From Collinsella sp. (GTDB lineage: Bacteria; Actinomycetota; Coriobacteriia; Coriobacteriales; Coriobacteriaceae), in contig JAIJJM010000019.1 in assembly GCA_022728415.1 (NCBI GenBank), forward strand, positions 1-13,966: a stretch of 13,966 nucleotides of DNA. Reading direction: 5' to 3'. Shown here one piece after another: positions 1-6,956 of this stretch (position 1 is its first letter; each line of letters opens with the position of its first letter). The position numbers and the translations under genes are program-made. The notes under the pieces were generated by a model. The model was not told the origin of the DNA. It worked only from the letters and a program-made list of their open reading frames with translations, and searched no databases.

Positions 1-460
1 CTCGCCCGAGATCACGCTCGACGAGATTGTCTCGCTCGGCGCCGCCGCGCCCGCGGCTCTGGGCATCACCGTCTTTGGCCGCCCGCGCGTCATGACAAGC
101 GAGCATTGCATTCTGCAGGTTGCCAACGGCTGCATCCACGATTGTGCCAACTGCCGCCTGCGTGCCCGCAAGCTCTCGCTCAAGAATATCGACGGCAAGG
201 TCATGCCCGTCCGCACCGACATCCACGGCCGCTCTCGCCTGTACGATGCCTACCCCATCGACCTCACGCCGCAGGTTCCTCAGCTGCTCGATGCCGGCGT
301 GCGTCGTCTCATGGTGGACGGAACGCTGCTCGAGACGGATGAGGTGGGCCGTGCCGTCGCCCGTGTCCGTCGCGCCGTCGAAGCGGCTCAAGCCGGCCGC
401 AAGCCCGCCGCCCGCCTACGCGGGGCGACCTCGGGCTGCATGTTTGTGGGAATCAGCTAA
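1..460 (+). CDS. Peptidase U32 family protein, C-terminal part (5' end outside window)
   Basis: The reading frame is open from base 2 and ends at TAA 458-460, giving about 152 residues of a longer protein. Visible are a SPE-starting helix, a GRPRVM segment and then a cysteine cluster in which HC is followed by GCxxxCxxC. This matches the conserved core of the U32 family (PF01136). In family members RlhA and UbiU/UbiV such cysteines bind a [4Fe-4S] cluster and the proteins act in tRNA/rRNA hydroxylation or ubiquinone hydroxylation; the 'peptidase' name is historical. A methionine at base 92 lies inside the conserved core, so it is not the true start. Which U32 subfamily this is cannot be decided without the N-terminus. 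A pseudouridine synthase follows 15 bp downstream, so a shared RNA-modification role is plausible but inferred. Confidence 0.85.
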   Translation, partial: SPEITLDEIVSLGAAAPAALGITVFGRPRVMTSEHCILQVANGCIHDCANCRLRARKLSLKNIDGKVMPVRTDIHGRSRLYDAYPIDLTPQVPQLLDAGVRRLMVDGTLLETDEVGRAVARVRRAVEAAQAGRKPAARLRGATSGCMFVGIS

Positions 461-475
461 CCGAAAGGCTTACAC

Positions 476-1135
476 GTGAACGAAGAACCTCAAGTCCTCT
501 ACTGCGACGCCTGGCTCATGGCCATCGACAAGCCCGCCGGCATGATCGTCCACGGCGACGGCACCGGCGAGCGCACGCTCACCGACTACGCCAGCGACCT
601 GCTGCTGGCAATGGGCGACAGCTTTGCCGCGACCGACATGCAGCCGCTCAACCGCCTGGACCGCGACACCACCGGCGTGGTGTTGTTCTCGCTAAACAAG
701 CAGACGCAGCCCGCCTTTGACCAGATGGTCATCGACCACGCTTTCGAAAAGCACTATCTGGCGCTGGCCGAGGGCAAGATCGACTGGAACGAAAAGCTCA
801 TCGATAAGCCCATCGCCCGCGACCGTCACGACAGCCGGAAGATGCGCGTCGGCGCCAGCGGCAAGCCGTCGCAGACGCGCGTGAAGGTGCTCAAGCGTCT
901 TAAGAGCCGCCGTGGCCTTCCCGCGCGCTCATATATCGATGTGGAGCTGCTCACCGGCCGCAAGCACCAGATCCGTGTGCATCTGGCGAGCGAGCGTCAT
1001 CCCCTGGTTGGCGATGAGCTCTACGGCACGCCGCGTCCCTGCGGATTGATGCTCCACGCCCACAGCGTGTCCTTCACGCATCCCGTAACCGGCGAGCACA
1101 TCCACATCGAAGCCCCTTGCCCCTGGGAGCCCTAA
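476..1135 (+). CDS. RluA-family pseudouridine synthase (short form, no S4 domain)
   Basis: A 219-residue protein that should isomerise a specific uridine to pseudouridine in rRNA or tRNA. It carries the RluA catalytic motif as NRLDRDTTG at residues 59-67, with D62 as the expected catalytic aspartate (family knowledge), and the conserved TGRKHQIRVH segment near residues 161-170. The N-terminus begins directly with the YCDAWLMAIDKPAG strand-turn typical of the catalytic fold, so the S4 RNA-binding domain of RluC/RluD is missing. The start is GTG at 476, preceded by GAAAGG; no upstream ATG fits. It lies 15 bp after the U32-family gene and is probably co-transcribed. The RNA target cannot be told from sequence alone. 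Confidence 0.92.
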   Translation: MNEEPQVLYCDAWLMAIDKPAGMIVHGDGTGERTLTDYASDLLLAMGDSFAATDMQPLNRLDRDTTGVVLFSLNKQTQPAFDQMVIDHAFEKHYLALAEGKIDWNEKLIDKPIARDRHDSRKMRVGASGKPSQTRVKVLKRLKSRRGLPARSYIDVELLTGRKHQIRVHLASERHPLVGDELYGTPRPCGLMLHAHSVSFTHPVTGEHIHIEAPCPWEP

Positions 1136-1168
1136 AACCTGCCGATAAGGGACAGGTTTATTTTGGTA
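1135..1168 (+). terminator. Possible weak intrinsic terminator after the pseudouridine synthase
   Basis: AAACCTG (1135-1141) can pair with CAGGTTT (1153-1159), and the T-rich run ATTTT follows. The stem overlaps the stop codon and is short. An alternative pairing with GGTAGGTTTT a few bases further on is also possible. The loop contains GGGACAGG, the core shared with other intergenic repeats in the window. Confidence 0.4.
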
Positions 1169-1224
1169 GGTTTTATCTAGGCAAACGTCAAGCCGCCACG
1201 ATGGCTCAGCCGCGGCGCCAAAAC

Positions 1225-1442
1225 GTCTCGATCTGTAACAGTTAGAACCCATTTTTCGGTCTATCTGTTACAGATCGAGACATTCAAATCCCCCTCAAGG
1301 GAAAATCTCAATCTGTAACAATAACTCGGCAAAATTGATCCCAGATGTTACAGATCGAGACAAAGGGACGGCGCGGTTCGGAAGTATCTCAATCTATAAC
1401 ATCTAACCCACTTTTAATGGTCTAGTTGTTACAGACTTAGAC
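1225..1442. repeat. Array of six 16-bp motifs in alternating orientation (three 57-bp palindromic units)
   Basis: Three units of exactly 57 bp lie at 1225-1281, 1305-1361 and 1386-1442. Each begins with RTCTCRATCTRTAACA and ends with the inverse TGTTACAGAYYKAGAC. Unit 1 has perfect 17-bp arms (1225-1241 with 1265-1281). Unit 2 has one mismatch and unit 3 has three across about 15 bp. Considered singly, the 16-bp motif occurs at 1225, 1266, 1305, 1346, 1386 and 1427, flipping orientation each time with a period of 39-41 bp. Sequences between the motifs are 25, 23, 25, 24 and 25 bp and mostly differ, although the inner parts of units 1 and 3 share a CCCA-TTTT-GGTCTA pattern. The A:C mismatches on the plus strand become G:U pairs in a minus-strand transcript. 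No open reading frame explains the region. The arrangement resembles the BIME arrays of REP elements, but the motif is not a REP I know. Confidence 0.9.
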
Positions 1443-1458
1443 AAAACCGGTAGACAAC

Positions 1459-1495
1459 AAAAGCGGTAACGCCCGAAATGGACGTTACCGCTTTT
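1459..1495. terminator. Bidirectional intrinsic terminator
   Basis: AAAAGCGGTAACG (1459-1471) is perfectly complementary to CGTTACCGCTTTT (1483-1495) around an 11-base loop. Flanking A and T runs give a T-tail on both strands. It sits between the plus-strand pseudouridine synthase and the minus-strand DeoR gene and can end transcription from both sides. Confidence 0.85.
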
Positions 1496-1528
1496 CTATT
1501 GAGAGAACTACTCGTTTTTCGTTACTAA

Positions 1529-1561
1529 CCACCACAGCGGGGACAGGCACCTTTGTGGTGG
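1529..1561. repeat. Small intergenic hairpin with GGGGACAGG core
   Basis: CCACCACA (1529-1536) pairs with TGTGGTGG (1554-1561) across a 17-base loop that contains GGGGACAGGCACC. It lies just downstream of the DeoR stop codon. The GGGGACAGG core also occurs, in either orientation, at 1149-1156, 3638-3646, 3674-3682 and in shorter form at 11949-11954, which suggests a dispersed extragenic element. Confidence 0.6.
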
Positions 1562-1580
1562 CTTTGGCCTTGTCCCGTCG

Positions 1581-2327
1581 CTAGACCGTGATGACGTTGT
1601 CCATCGACTGGTACTTGGCGGGCACCTCGCCCGCAGTGATGATCGTTGCATCGCGAAAGTCCGCGAACTTGACGGGCGCCACCATGCCAAATTTACTGGC
1701 GTCCGAGATTACGAAGCGCTTGGCGGTATGGCGCATCGAGATACGCTTAACCTGCGCTTCCTCGATATCCGGTGTGGTGAGACCTTGCTCGGCGGCGATG
1801 CCATTGGAACCCCAAAAGCCGCAGTTGAAGTTATAGCGGTCCAGGGTCGCCAAGGCATCGGGACCGACGAGTGCCTCGGTCTCGGGCTTGAGCTCGCCGC
1901 CCAGTACCACGGTGCGCATGCCGCGTAAAGCGAGATGCTGAGCGTGAAGCACGGAGTCGGTCACATAGGTGACACCGTCGAGATGCGGAAGATGCTCGAT
2001 GAGCTTGAGGGTCGTGGAGCCCGAATCGATATACACAAAGCTATCGGGCTCCACCAGGGTCGCGGCACGGGCACAGATGCGCTCCTTGTCGTCGTTATGG
2101 AGATCGCTGCGCTCGCTGATCGTCAGGTCGCGCGTCACGTGCGCGCGCTCCAGACTCGTCGCGCCTCCGTGCACCTTGGCGATACGGTGTGCGCGGTCGA
2201 GCGTCTGCAGGTCGCGCCGAATGGTAGACGCCGTCACGCCCAAGGCTTCGGCAAGCTCCGGCACGGTAACCGAGCCGGCCTGCTGCACCATCGACACGAT
2301 CGCGTTGAGCCTATCTTCCGCAAGCAT
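1581..2327 (-). CDS. DeoR-family transcriptional repressor
   Basis: A 248-residue protein of full family length. Residues about 5-55 form the DeoR winged helix-turn-helix (VTVPELAEALGVTASTIRRDL with the recognition helix at 31-41). The C-terminal sensor domain shows the expected phospho-sugar site: DSGSTT at 101-106, the GLTTPDIEEAQVKR segment at 182-195 and SDASKFG at 208-214. Members bind sugar phosphates or related effectors and repress neighbouring catabolic genes. The ATG at 2327 lies 3 bp after the oxidoreductase stop codon. GGAGGAG inside the end of that gene serves as the ribosome binding site, so the two are translationally coupled. The expected target is its own operon, through the repeated motif region upstream of the oxidoreductase (inference). 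The effector cannot be read from the sequence. Confidence 0.93.
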   Translation of the reverse strand: MLAEDRLNAIVSMVQQAGSVTVPELAEALGVTASTIRRDLQTLDRAHRIAKVHGGATSLERAHVTRDLTISERSDLHNDDKERICARAATLVEPDSFVYIDSGSTTLKLIEHLPHLDGVTYVTDSVLHAQHLALRGMRTVVLGGELKPETEALVGPDALATLDRYNFNCGFWGSNGIAAEQGLTTPDIEEAQVKRISMRHTAKRFVISDASKFGMVAPVKFADFRDATIITAGEVPAKYQSMDNVITV

Positions 2328-2330
2328 CGC

Positions 2331-3410
2331 TTACTCCTCCTCGGGGTACACGACTCCCCAATCGGCGCGGAGCTTGGTCATCAGCTTCATAACATCAGAA
2401 GCATAGTCCAGAAGCTCGCGCTTCGAATCATCGCCGGCAACGGCCTTCTCCAGGTCGGCCATCTCGTAGCACAGTGCGTAGGCCTCGGTGCCGGCTTGGA
2501 CCACCTCTCGGTGGCCGTCCGCAGTCCACACGATGGTCGCGTGATCGGCGCGCGGATATTCGTTGACCTCGATGTAGCACTTATCGAAGCTGATGACCGA
2601 GCGCTTGGGCTGCTTGGAGTGGAGCGTAAGGCTCACAATACCCAGCTGCTGCTCGGCATTGCGGCATACAATACCGCCCGCAACATCGACGCCGGTCTCG
2701 CAGGTGTTGCCGAGCGAAACAACTTCGGTTGGCTGGCTGGCCATAAACAGGCGCATGACGGAGAGGGCATACACGCCAATGTCGAGCATGGCGCCACCGG
2801 CAAGACTACGGTTGTAGAAGCGGTTGGTCAGGTCGCCGTACTCCTTATAACTACCGAAATTGAGCTGGGCGAGGTTCATGCGCCCAAAGTCGCCCGCATC
2901 CATGCGACGGCGCAGCTCCTGATACAACGGCATGTGGAGCACCGTGGTGGCGTCCATAAGGACGACGTTATGCTCGTCGGCGATGGCACGGGCCTCATCG
3001 AGTTCGGCGGAATTGAGGGTAATGGCCTTCTCGCAGAGCACGTGCTTGCCAGCTGCCAGAGTAGCACGCAGATAGGTGATATGCGTGTTGTGTGGCGTTG
3101 TGATATAGACGGCGTCGATATCCGGATCGGCGTAGAGGTCCTCGACCGTTTCGTACACCTTCTCGACGCCATACCGCTCGGCAAAAGCCTGGGCCTTGGA
3201 CAGCGTGCGGTTGGCGACGCCCGCAAGCTTGCGGCCGGCCAGAGCGAGGGACTGGGCCATTTGGTTGGCGATAACGCCGCAACCGATCACAGCCCAGCGA
3301 AGCTCAGGAGCCGTAAAAATGTCGCTAGGGAACGGCTTGTCCTGAACCGAAGCGAACGCTGCTTTAGCGGCTGCCGCGGAGTCGAGTGGAACCAGTTTGG
3401 AATCTGCCAT
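2331..3410 (-). CDS. Gfo/Idh/MocA-family NAD(P)-dependent oxidoreductase
   Basis: A 359-residue protein with the two-domain architecture of the family. A Rossmann fold begins at residue 38 with the dinucleotide motif GCGVIA (43-48). The CEKA segment at 126-129 replaces the usual CEKP but keeps the lysine K128. GGAMLDIGVYAL at 205-216 belongs to the C-terminal substrate domain. The DIGVY form, in place of a catalytic DxGxH, resembles the dihydrodiol-dehydrogenase-like branch, so the substrate is probably a sugar or cyclic polyol but is not identifiable. About 37 residues precede the Rossmann fold, somewhat longer than usual. The start at 3410 is supported by GGAGG six bases upstream. The gene is first in a two-gene operon with the DeoR repressor. 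Confidence 0.92.
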   Translation of the reverse strand: MADSKLVPLDSAAAAKAAFASVQDKPFPSDIFTAPELRWAVIGCGVIANQMAQSLALAGRKLAGVANRTLSKAQAFAERYGVEKVYETVEDLYADPDIDAVYITTPHNTHITYLRATLAAGKHVLCEKAITLNSAELDEARAIADEHNVVLMDATTVLHMPLYQELRRRMDAGDFGRMNLAQLNFGSYKEYGDLTNRFYNRSLAGGAMLDIGVYALSVMRLFMASQPTEVVSLGNTCETGVDVAGGIVCRNAEQQLGIVSLTLHSKQPKRSVISFDKCYIEVNEYPRADHATIVWTADGHREVVQAGTEAYALCYEMADLEKAVAGDDSKRELLDYASDVMKLMTKLRADWGVVYPEEE

Positions 3411-3466
3411 ATGTGCCTCCTGCGTCGTGAAAAGTCTTTTTTTCTGACAGCTCTATATTTGCACAA

Positions 3467-3656
3467 ATACGCGTGTATGAGCTTGTTTTTGCGTATCTCT
3501 CTGTCAAATGGTCAACATTTTTAGGCAAACTACGCATATATACGTATTAGTGAGCAATTAAACGCAAAAGAACGCGCATTAATACGCACGAAAACAATTA
3601 ATGGAGATCAACGCATTATTTATGCTACTCATTTAAGTCTGTCCCCAATGAACGCA
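3467..3656 (-). promoter_or_regulatory. Candidate multi-site operator upstream of the oxidoreductase-DeoR operon
   Basis: This AT-rich stretch repeats the core ACGC, usually within WACGCR. Copies on the plus strand start at 3469, 3532, 3562, 3572, 3584, 3611 and 3652, with an ACGT variant at 3542 and an inverted copy (GCGT) at 3491-3494. Several are about one helical turn apart. Bases 3531-3546 form a near-palindrome (TACGCATATATACGTA, one symmetric mismatch). On the minus strand TTGACA lies at about 3501-3506, but no well-spaced -10 box follows, so I do not call a promoter precisely. DeoR-family repressors often use several short repeated sites, so autoregulation by the downstream gene is the simplest reading (inference). 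Confidence 0.5.
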
Positions 3657-3694
3657 ACGGCCACTACTTTAAGCCTGTCCCCAATGAGTGGGGA
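3632..3694. repeat. Two direct copies of a GTCCCC-containing intergenic repeat
   Basis: TTTAAGTCTGTCCCCAATGA (3632-3651) and TTTAAGCCTGTCCCCAATGA (3668-3687) differ at one of 20 positions and are 36 bp apart. The second copy extends into a small hairpin, TCCCCA (3678-3683) with TGGGGA (3689-3694). The core is the complement of the GGGGACAG found elsewhere in the window. Confidence 0.75.
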
Positions 3695-3698
3695 TAGA

Positions 3699-3734
3699 AA
3701 AAGGCCCGGGTGCCGTGGGGGCATCCGGGCCTTT
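3699..3734 (-). terminator. Strong intrinsic terminator of the ribosomal-protein operon
   Basis: AAAGGCCCGGGTGCC (3700-3714) pairs with GGCATCCGGGCCTTT (3720-3734), with one mismatch and a 5-base loop. On the minus strand it is followed by TTTTT. It lies 27 bp past the rplX stop codon, which shows that the operon really ends here rather than continuing into further spc genes. Confidence 0.92.
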
Positions 3735-3760
3735 GCTAGCAACTTGATGTTGCGGGCAGC

Positions 3761-4066
3761 TTAGAACTTGTGACCGCACTTCTTGCAGACGCGCAGCTTG
3801 TTCTTGCCGTCCTTCTCGTGACCGACGCGGGTAACCTTACCGCACTCGGGGCAAACGAGATTGACGTTGGAGGCATCGATGGGAGCCTCCTGCGAAACGA
3901 TGCCGCCCTGCTGGTTGGCAGCGTTGGGCTTGACGGCCTTCTTGACGACCGAAACGCCCTCGACAACGACCTTGTTCTCGGCGGGGAGGGCACGCAGGAT
4001 AACGCCCTGCTTGCCGCGATCCTTACCAGAGAGAACCTGGACCTTATCGCCCTTCTTGATATACAT
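3761..4066 (-). CDS. rplX: 50S ribosomal protein L24 (uL24) with zinc-ribbon tail
   Basis: A 101-residue protein of the large subunit that helps start 50S assembly. The KOW motif occupies residues about 3-27 ([19 protein letters not shown]). The C-terminus has two CxxC pairs, C72/C75 and C94/C97, forming a zinc-ribbon-like knuckle present in many bacterial L24 proteins. The ATG at 4066 has GGGGAG upstream. It lies 13 bp after rplN and is the last gene of the operon. In most bacteria rplE follows directly; here a terminator does. Confidence 0.97.
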   Translation of the reverse strand: MYIKKGDKVQVLSGKDRGKQGVILRALPAENKVVVEGVSVVKKAVKPNAANQQGGIVSQEAPIDASNVNLVCPECGKVTRVGHEKDGKNKLRVCKKCGHKF

Positions 4067-4079
4067 ATATCTCCCCTAA

Positions 4080-4448
4080 CTACAGGGTCTCGGGAGCGAG
4101 CGAGACGATCTTCATGTACTTCTTGTCACGAAGCTCGCGAGCGACGGGCCCGAAGATACGGGTGCCGACGGGCGAACCATCGTTGTTGATGACAACGCAG
4201 GCGTTCTCATCAAAGCGAATGTAGGAGCCATCCTTGCGGCGGATCTCCTTAACGGTGCGAACGACGACGCAACGGACAACGTCCTTCTTCTTGACGTTGG
4301 CGCCAGGGGTAGCCTCCTGGACAGCACCGATGAACACATCGCCGATGCCTGCATAACGACGCTTGGAACCGCCAAGCACCTTGATGCAGCGAATCTTGCG
4401 AGCGCCGGAGTTGTCGGCGACGTTCAGCATGGTTTGCATCTGAATCAT
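4080..4448 (-). CDS. rplN: 50S ribosomal protein L14 (uL14)
   Basis: A 122-residue protein of standard length, part of the inter-subunit bridge region of 50[21 protein letters not shown] at the N-terminus and [20 protein letters not shown] near the C-terminus are family hallmarks. The ATG at 4448 has GGAGG ten bases upstream. It is separated from rpsQ by an unusually long 117-bp gap with a predicted hairpin. This corresponds to the boundary between the S10 and spc operons in E. coli. Confidence 0.98.
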   Translation of the reverse strand: MIQMQTMLNVADNSGARKIRCIKVLGGSKRRYAGIGDVFIGAVQEATPGANVKKKDVVRCVVVRTVKEIRRKDGSYIRFDENACVVINNDGSPVGTRIFGPVARELRDKKYMKIVSLAPETL

Positions 4449-4473
4449 GGTAGATGTTCCTCCGAACTAAGAA

Positions 4474-4538
4474 CCGAAGAGAGGTGCGCAGCCTTTATAC
4501 GGCCGTGGTATGCAAGCCAGGCATACGCACATCTTCGG
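4474..4538 (-). promoter_or_regulatory. Predicted RNA hairpin between rpsQ and rplN
   Basis: In the 117-bp gap, CCGAAGA (4474-4480) pairs with TCTTCGG (4532-4538), and GTGCG (4484-4488) pairs with CGCAC (4526-4530). GTATGC (4508-4513) pairs with GCATAC (4521-4526), which overlaps the previous arm by one base. Neighbouring genes in this operon are otherwise mostly within about 50 bp. A TATAAA lies on the minus strand at about 4494-4499, but no good -35 box accompanies it. The element could be an autoregulatory site, a processing site or part of an internal promoter; which one is unknown. Confidence 0.55.
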
Positions 4539-4565
4539 AAACGTACAAGTCGTAAGAGCGACTGC

Positions 4566-4826
4566 TTATTTAGCGCGCTCGACGACCTCGATGAGGCGCC
4601 AACGCTTCATCTTGGACATAGGACGGGTCTCCATAACGCGGACGGTATCGCCCACGCCAGCCGTGCACTCCTCGTCGTGAGCGTGCAGCTTCTTGGAGCT
4701 GGTCATCATCTTGCCGTACTTGGCGTGACGCTTGCGCTCGGTGACGGTGACAACGATGGTCTTGGCACCGGAGACGGAGGTAACGACACCCGTACGGACC
4801 TTACGCGAGTTACGCGAATCAGTCAT
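4566..4826 (-). CDS. rpsQ: 30S ribosomal protein S17 (uS17)
   Basis: An 86-residue small-subunit primary rRNA-binding protein with an OB fold. The segments RTGVVTSVSGAKTIVVTV and GDTVRVMETRPMSKMKRW match the family throughout. The ATG at 4826 follows AAGGAG and lies 16 bp after the rpmC stop. It is the last gene of the S10-type block before the 117-bp gap. Confidence 0.97.
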   Translation of the reverse strand: MTDSRNSRKVRTGVVTSVSGAKTIVVTVTERKRHAKYGKMMTSSKKLHAHDEECTAGVGDTVRVMETRPMSKMKRWRLIEVVERAK

Positions 4827-4842
4827 GTTCTCTCCTTAGGTC

Positions 4843-5058
4843 CTACTCGGCGACAGCGGACTTCTCCGCTGCGATCTCGCGGGCGCGCTGCTCCGTGAGG
4901 ACGCGAGCGATGTCCTTCTTCACGGTGTTGACGCGAGCGGTGTTGTCCAGCTGGCTGGTGGCCATCTGGAAACGAAGGTTAAAGAGCTCGGCGCGCATTT
5001 CCTTCAGCTTCTCAACGAGCTGAGCGTCCGAGAGCTCACGAATCTCTGCGGGCTTCAT
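4843..5058 (-). CDS. rpmC: 50S ribosomal protein L29 (uL29)
   Basis: A 71-residue two-helix protein at the polypeptide exit of the 50S subunit. The first helix (EIRELSDAQLVEKLKEMRAELFNLRFQ region, residues 5-31) is typical. The C-terminus is a little longer than the E. coli protein (63 residues), ending in an alanine- and glutamate-rich tail. Its ATG overlaps the rplP stop codon as TAATG, with GGAGGAG just upstream, so translation is coupled. Confidence 0.96.
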   Translation of the reverse strand: MKPAEIRELSDAQLVEKLKEMRAELFNLRFQMATSQLDNTARVNTVKKDIARVLTEQRAREIAAEKSAVAE

Positions 5059-5561
5059 TAGTTCTCCTCCTTGGCGGCGGCGGCGTCCTCAGCAGCCCAC
5101 TTGGCCTCGAGAGCGGCCTCCTCAGCCATTTCCTTCTCGATGCGCTGCTCAGCGTTCTTGGCAACCACAATCTTGGTCTTGATGGGGAGCTTGTGCTGAG
5201 CAAGACGCAGAGCCTCGCGAGCGACTTCCTCGGGCACACCCTTGACCTCGAACATGATGCGGCCGGGCTTGACGACGGCCACCCACTCCTCGGGGTTACC
5301 CTTACCAGAACCCATGCGAGTCTCGGCAGGCTTCTTGGTGATGGGCTTATCAGGGAAGATCGTGATGTAGACACGACCGCCACGCTTCATATAGCGGGTC
5401 ATGGCAATACGAGCGGCCTCGATCTGACGGTTGGTAATCCAATGGGCCTCGAGAGCCTGGATACCAAACTCGCCAAAATGCAGCTCGGTATTACCCTTGG
5501 CCTGGCCCTTCATGGAGCCACGCTGCACCTTGCGGTGAAGAATACGCTTAGGGGCAAGCAC
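5058..5561 (-). CDS. rplP: 50S ribosomal protein L16 (uL16) with C-terminal extension
   Basis: A 167-residue protein near the peptidyl-transferase centre and A-site t[18 protein letters not shown] at the start and [20 protein letters not shown] at 32-51 are diagnostic. The conserved body ends near residue 135 ([12 protein letters not shown]); the E. coli protein has 136 residues. About 30 further residues form an acidic, alanine- and glutamate-rich tail, probably helical. The start is GTG at 5561, which overlaps the rpsC stop codon by one base (TAGTG); GGAGGGG lies just upstream. ATG codons downstream would cut into the conserved N-terminus. Confidence 0.96.
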   Translation of the reverse strand: MLAPKRILHRKVQRGSMKGQAKGNTELHFGEFGIQALEAHWITNRQIEAARIAMTRYMKRGGRVYITIFPDKPITKKPAETRMGSGKGNPEEWVAVVKPGRIMFEVKGVPEEVAREALRLAQHKLPIKTKIVVAKNAEQRIEKEMAEEAALEAKWAAEDAAAAKEEN

Positions 5562-6271
5562 TACTGACCCCTCCTCTCGGAGTTACGACGACGAGGACGG
5601 GAAGAGCCCTCGAGTGCAGGGTTGGGAACAGGCTGGCCCGGGAGCTTCTCGCCCAGGTAGATCCAGACCTTCACGCCGCAAGCACCCATGGTGGTACTGG
5701 CGACAGCCGTGCCGTAGTCGATCTTGGCACGGAGGGTGTGCAGAGGCACACGACCCTCGCGGTACCACTCACGACGGCCCATCTCGGCACCGCCGAGACG
5801 ACCGGAGCACTGGATACGGATGCCCTTCGCGCCGGCCTTGCGGGCGGACTGGACAGCCTTGCGCATAGCGCGACGGAAGGCAACGCGGCCCTCGAGCTGC
5901 TCGGCAATAGACTGAGCAACGAGGTTGGCGTCGAGCTCGGGGCGCTTGATCTCGACAACGTCGACGGAGAGCTGGCCCTTGGAGACGCCAGCGACCTTCT
6001 CGAGCTCGGTGCGGAGGGTATCGATCTCGGCACCCTTCTTACCGATGACAACGCCGGGGCGAGCGGTGAGGATGATGACCTTCACCTTGTCGCCAGCGCG
6101 CTCGATCTCGACGCGGGAGACAGCTGCGCGGGAAAGACGCTTCTCGAGATACTTGCGGATCTCGAGATCATTACCGAGGGTCTTAGCGTAATCCTTCTCT
6201 GCGAACCAGCGGGAGCGCCAGTTCTCGGTGATGCCAAGACGGAAGCCGGTGGGGTAGACTTTCTGACCCAT
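5561..6271 (-). CDS. rpsC: 30S ribosomal protein S3 (uS3)
   Basis: A 236-residue protein of usual length located at the mRNA entry channel of the 30S head. The N-terminus [14 protein letters not shown] is canonical. The KH domain has its GKKG loop at residues 77-80, and the C-terminal domain shows [22 protein letters not shown]. It starts at ATG 6271, 6 bp after rplV, with GGAGG overlapping the end of that gene. The tail is arginine-rich. Confidence 0.98.
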   Translation of the reverse strand: MGQKVYPTGFRLGITENWRSRWFAEKDYAKTLGNDLEIRKYLEKRLSRAAVSRVEIERAGDKVKVIILTARPGVVIGKKGAEIDTLRTELEKVAGVSKGQLSVDVVEIKRPELDANLVAQSIAEQLEGRVAFRRAMRKAVQSARKAGAKGIRIQCSGRLGGAEMGRREWYREGRVPLHTLRAKIDYGTAVASTTMGACGVKVWIYLGEKLPGQPVPNPALEGSSRPRRRNSERRGQ

Positions 6272-6277
6272 ACAGCT

Positions 6278-6649
6278 TTACGCCTCCTTTCGAGGAGCAA
6301 CGACGACGGTGATGTGGGCAGTGCGCTTCAGAATGCGAGAAGCAGAACCCTTGGCGCGGGGACGGATGCGCTTAAGCGTCGGACCCTCGTCAACATAGGC
6401 AGCGGCGACAACCAGGTTGTCGGCACGCAGACCGTTGTTGTTCTCGGCGTTCGCAACGGCGGAACGGAGAACCTTCTCGACATCCACGGCGACGGCGCGG
6501 TCGCAGAAGTGGAGGATGTCGAAGGCCTGAGCGACAGGCTTGCGGCGGATCAGATCGACCACCAGGCGGGCCTTGCTGGGGGAAACACGCACGTACTTAG
6601 CGACGGCGCGAACCTCGGTGGCCTCAGTTTCAATAGACTTAGTTGCCAT
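6278..6649 (-). CDS. rplV: 50S ribosomal protein L22 (uL22)
   Basis: A 123-residue protein whose long beta hairpin lines the exit tunnel. [19 protein letters not shown] near residue 20 and the [20 protein letters not shown] hairpin region near residues 93-112 are characteristic. It is slightly longer than the E. coli protein because of about 10 extra N-terminal residues. ATG at 6649, with a GGGGG ribosome binding site 10 bases upstream, 14 bp after rpsS. Confidence 0.97.
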   Translation of the reverse strand: MATKSIETEATEVRAVAKYVRVSPSKARLVVDLIRRKPVAQAFDILHFCDRAVAVDVEKVLRSAVANAENNNGLRADNLVVAAAYVDEGPTLKRIRPRAKGSASRILKRTAHITVVVAPRKEA

Positions 6650-6663
6650 TTACGGTTAACCCC

Positions 6664-6924
6664 CTATTTGGCCTTGTGGCCACGGAACGTACGAGTCGGC
6701 GCGAACTCGCCGAGCTTGTGACCAACCATGGACTCGGTAACATACACGGGCACATGCTTGCGGCCGTCGTGGACGGCGATGGTGTGACCAACCATCTCGG
6801 GGAAGATGGTGGACGCGCGGGACCAGGTCTTCACGACGTCCTTCTTGCCAGCCTCGTTCATCGCGGTGATACGCGAGAGAAGGCGAGTCTCCACGAACGG
6901 GCCCTTTTTGAGACTTCTGCTCAT
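6664..6924 (-). CDS. rpsS: 30S ribosomal protein S19 (uS19)
   Basis: An 86-residue 30S head protein next to S13. The N-terminus [12 protein letters not shown] and the central [19 protein letters not shown] segment are diagnostic, and the length is normal. ATG at 6924 with AGGAGA upstream, 32 bp after the rplB stop codon. Confidence 0.98.
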   Translation of the reverse strand: MSRSLKKGPFVETRLLSRITAMNEAGKKDVVKTWSRASTIFPEMVGHTIAVHDGRKHVPVYVTESMVGHKLGEFAPTRTFRGHKAK

Positions 6925-6956
6925 AAGTGCTTTCTCCTAAAACTCGGTATCCGAAA

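Noticed and set aside
1225..1442. CRISPR array
   Set aside because: The repeats alternate in orientation, are only 16 bp long with 23-25 bp spacing, and no cas genes are visible.
1935..3524. A 529-codon open frame on the plus strand
   Set aside because: It runs antisense to the DeoR and oxidoreductase genes, which have clear family motifs. Long antisense frames are common in GC-rich genes.
5738..6721. A 327-codon plus-strand open frame, and similar ones at 7856-8914 and 9057-9983
   Set aside because: They are antisense to rpsC/rplV, rplW/rplD and rplC, cross several real gene boundaries and show no recognisable domain.
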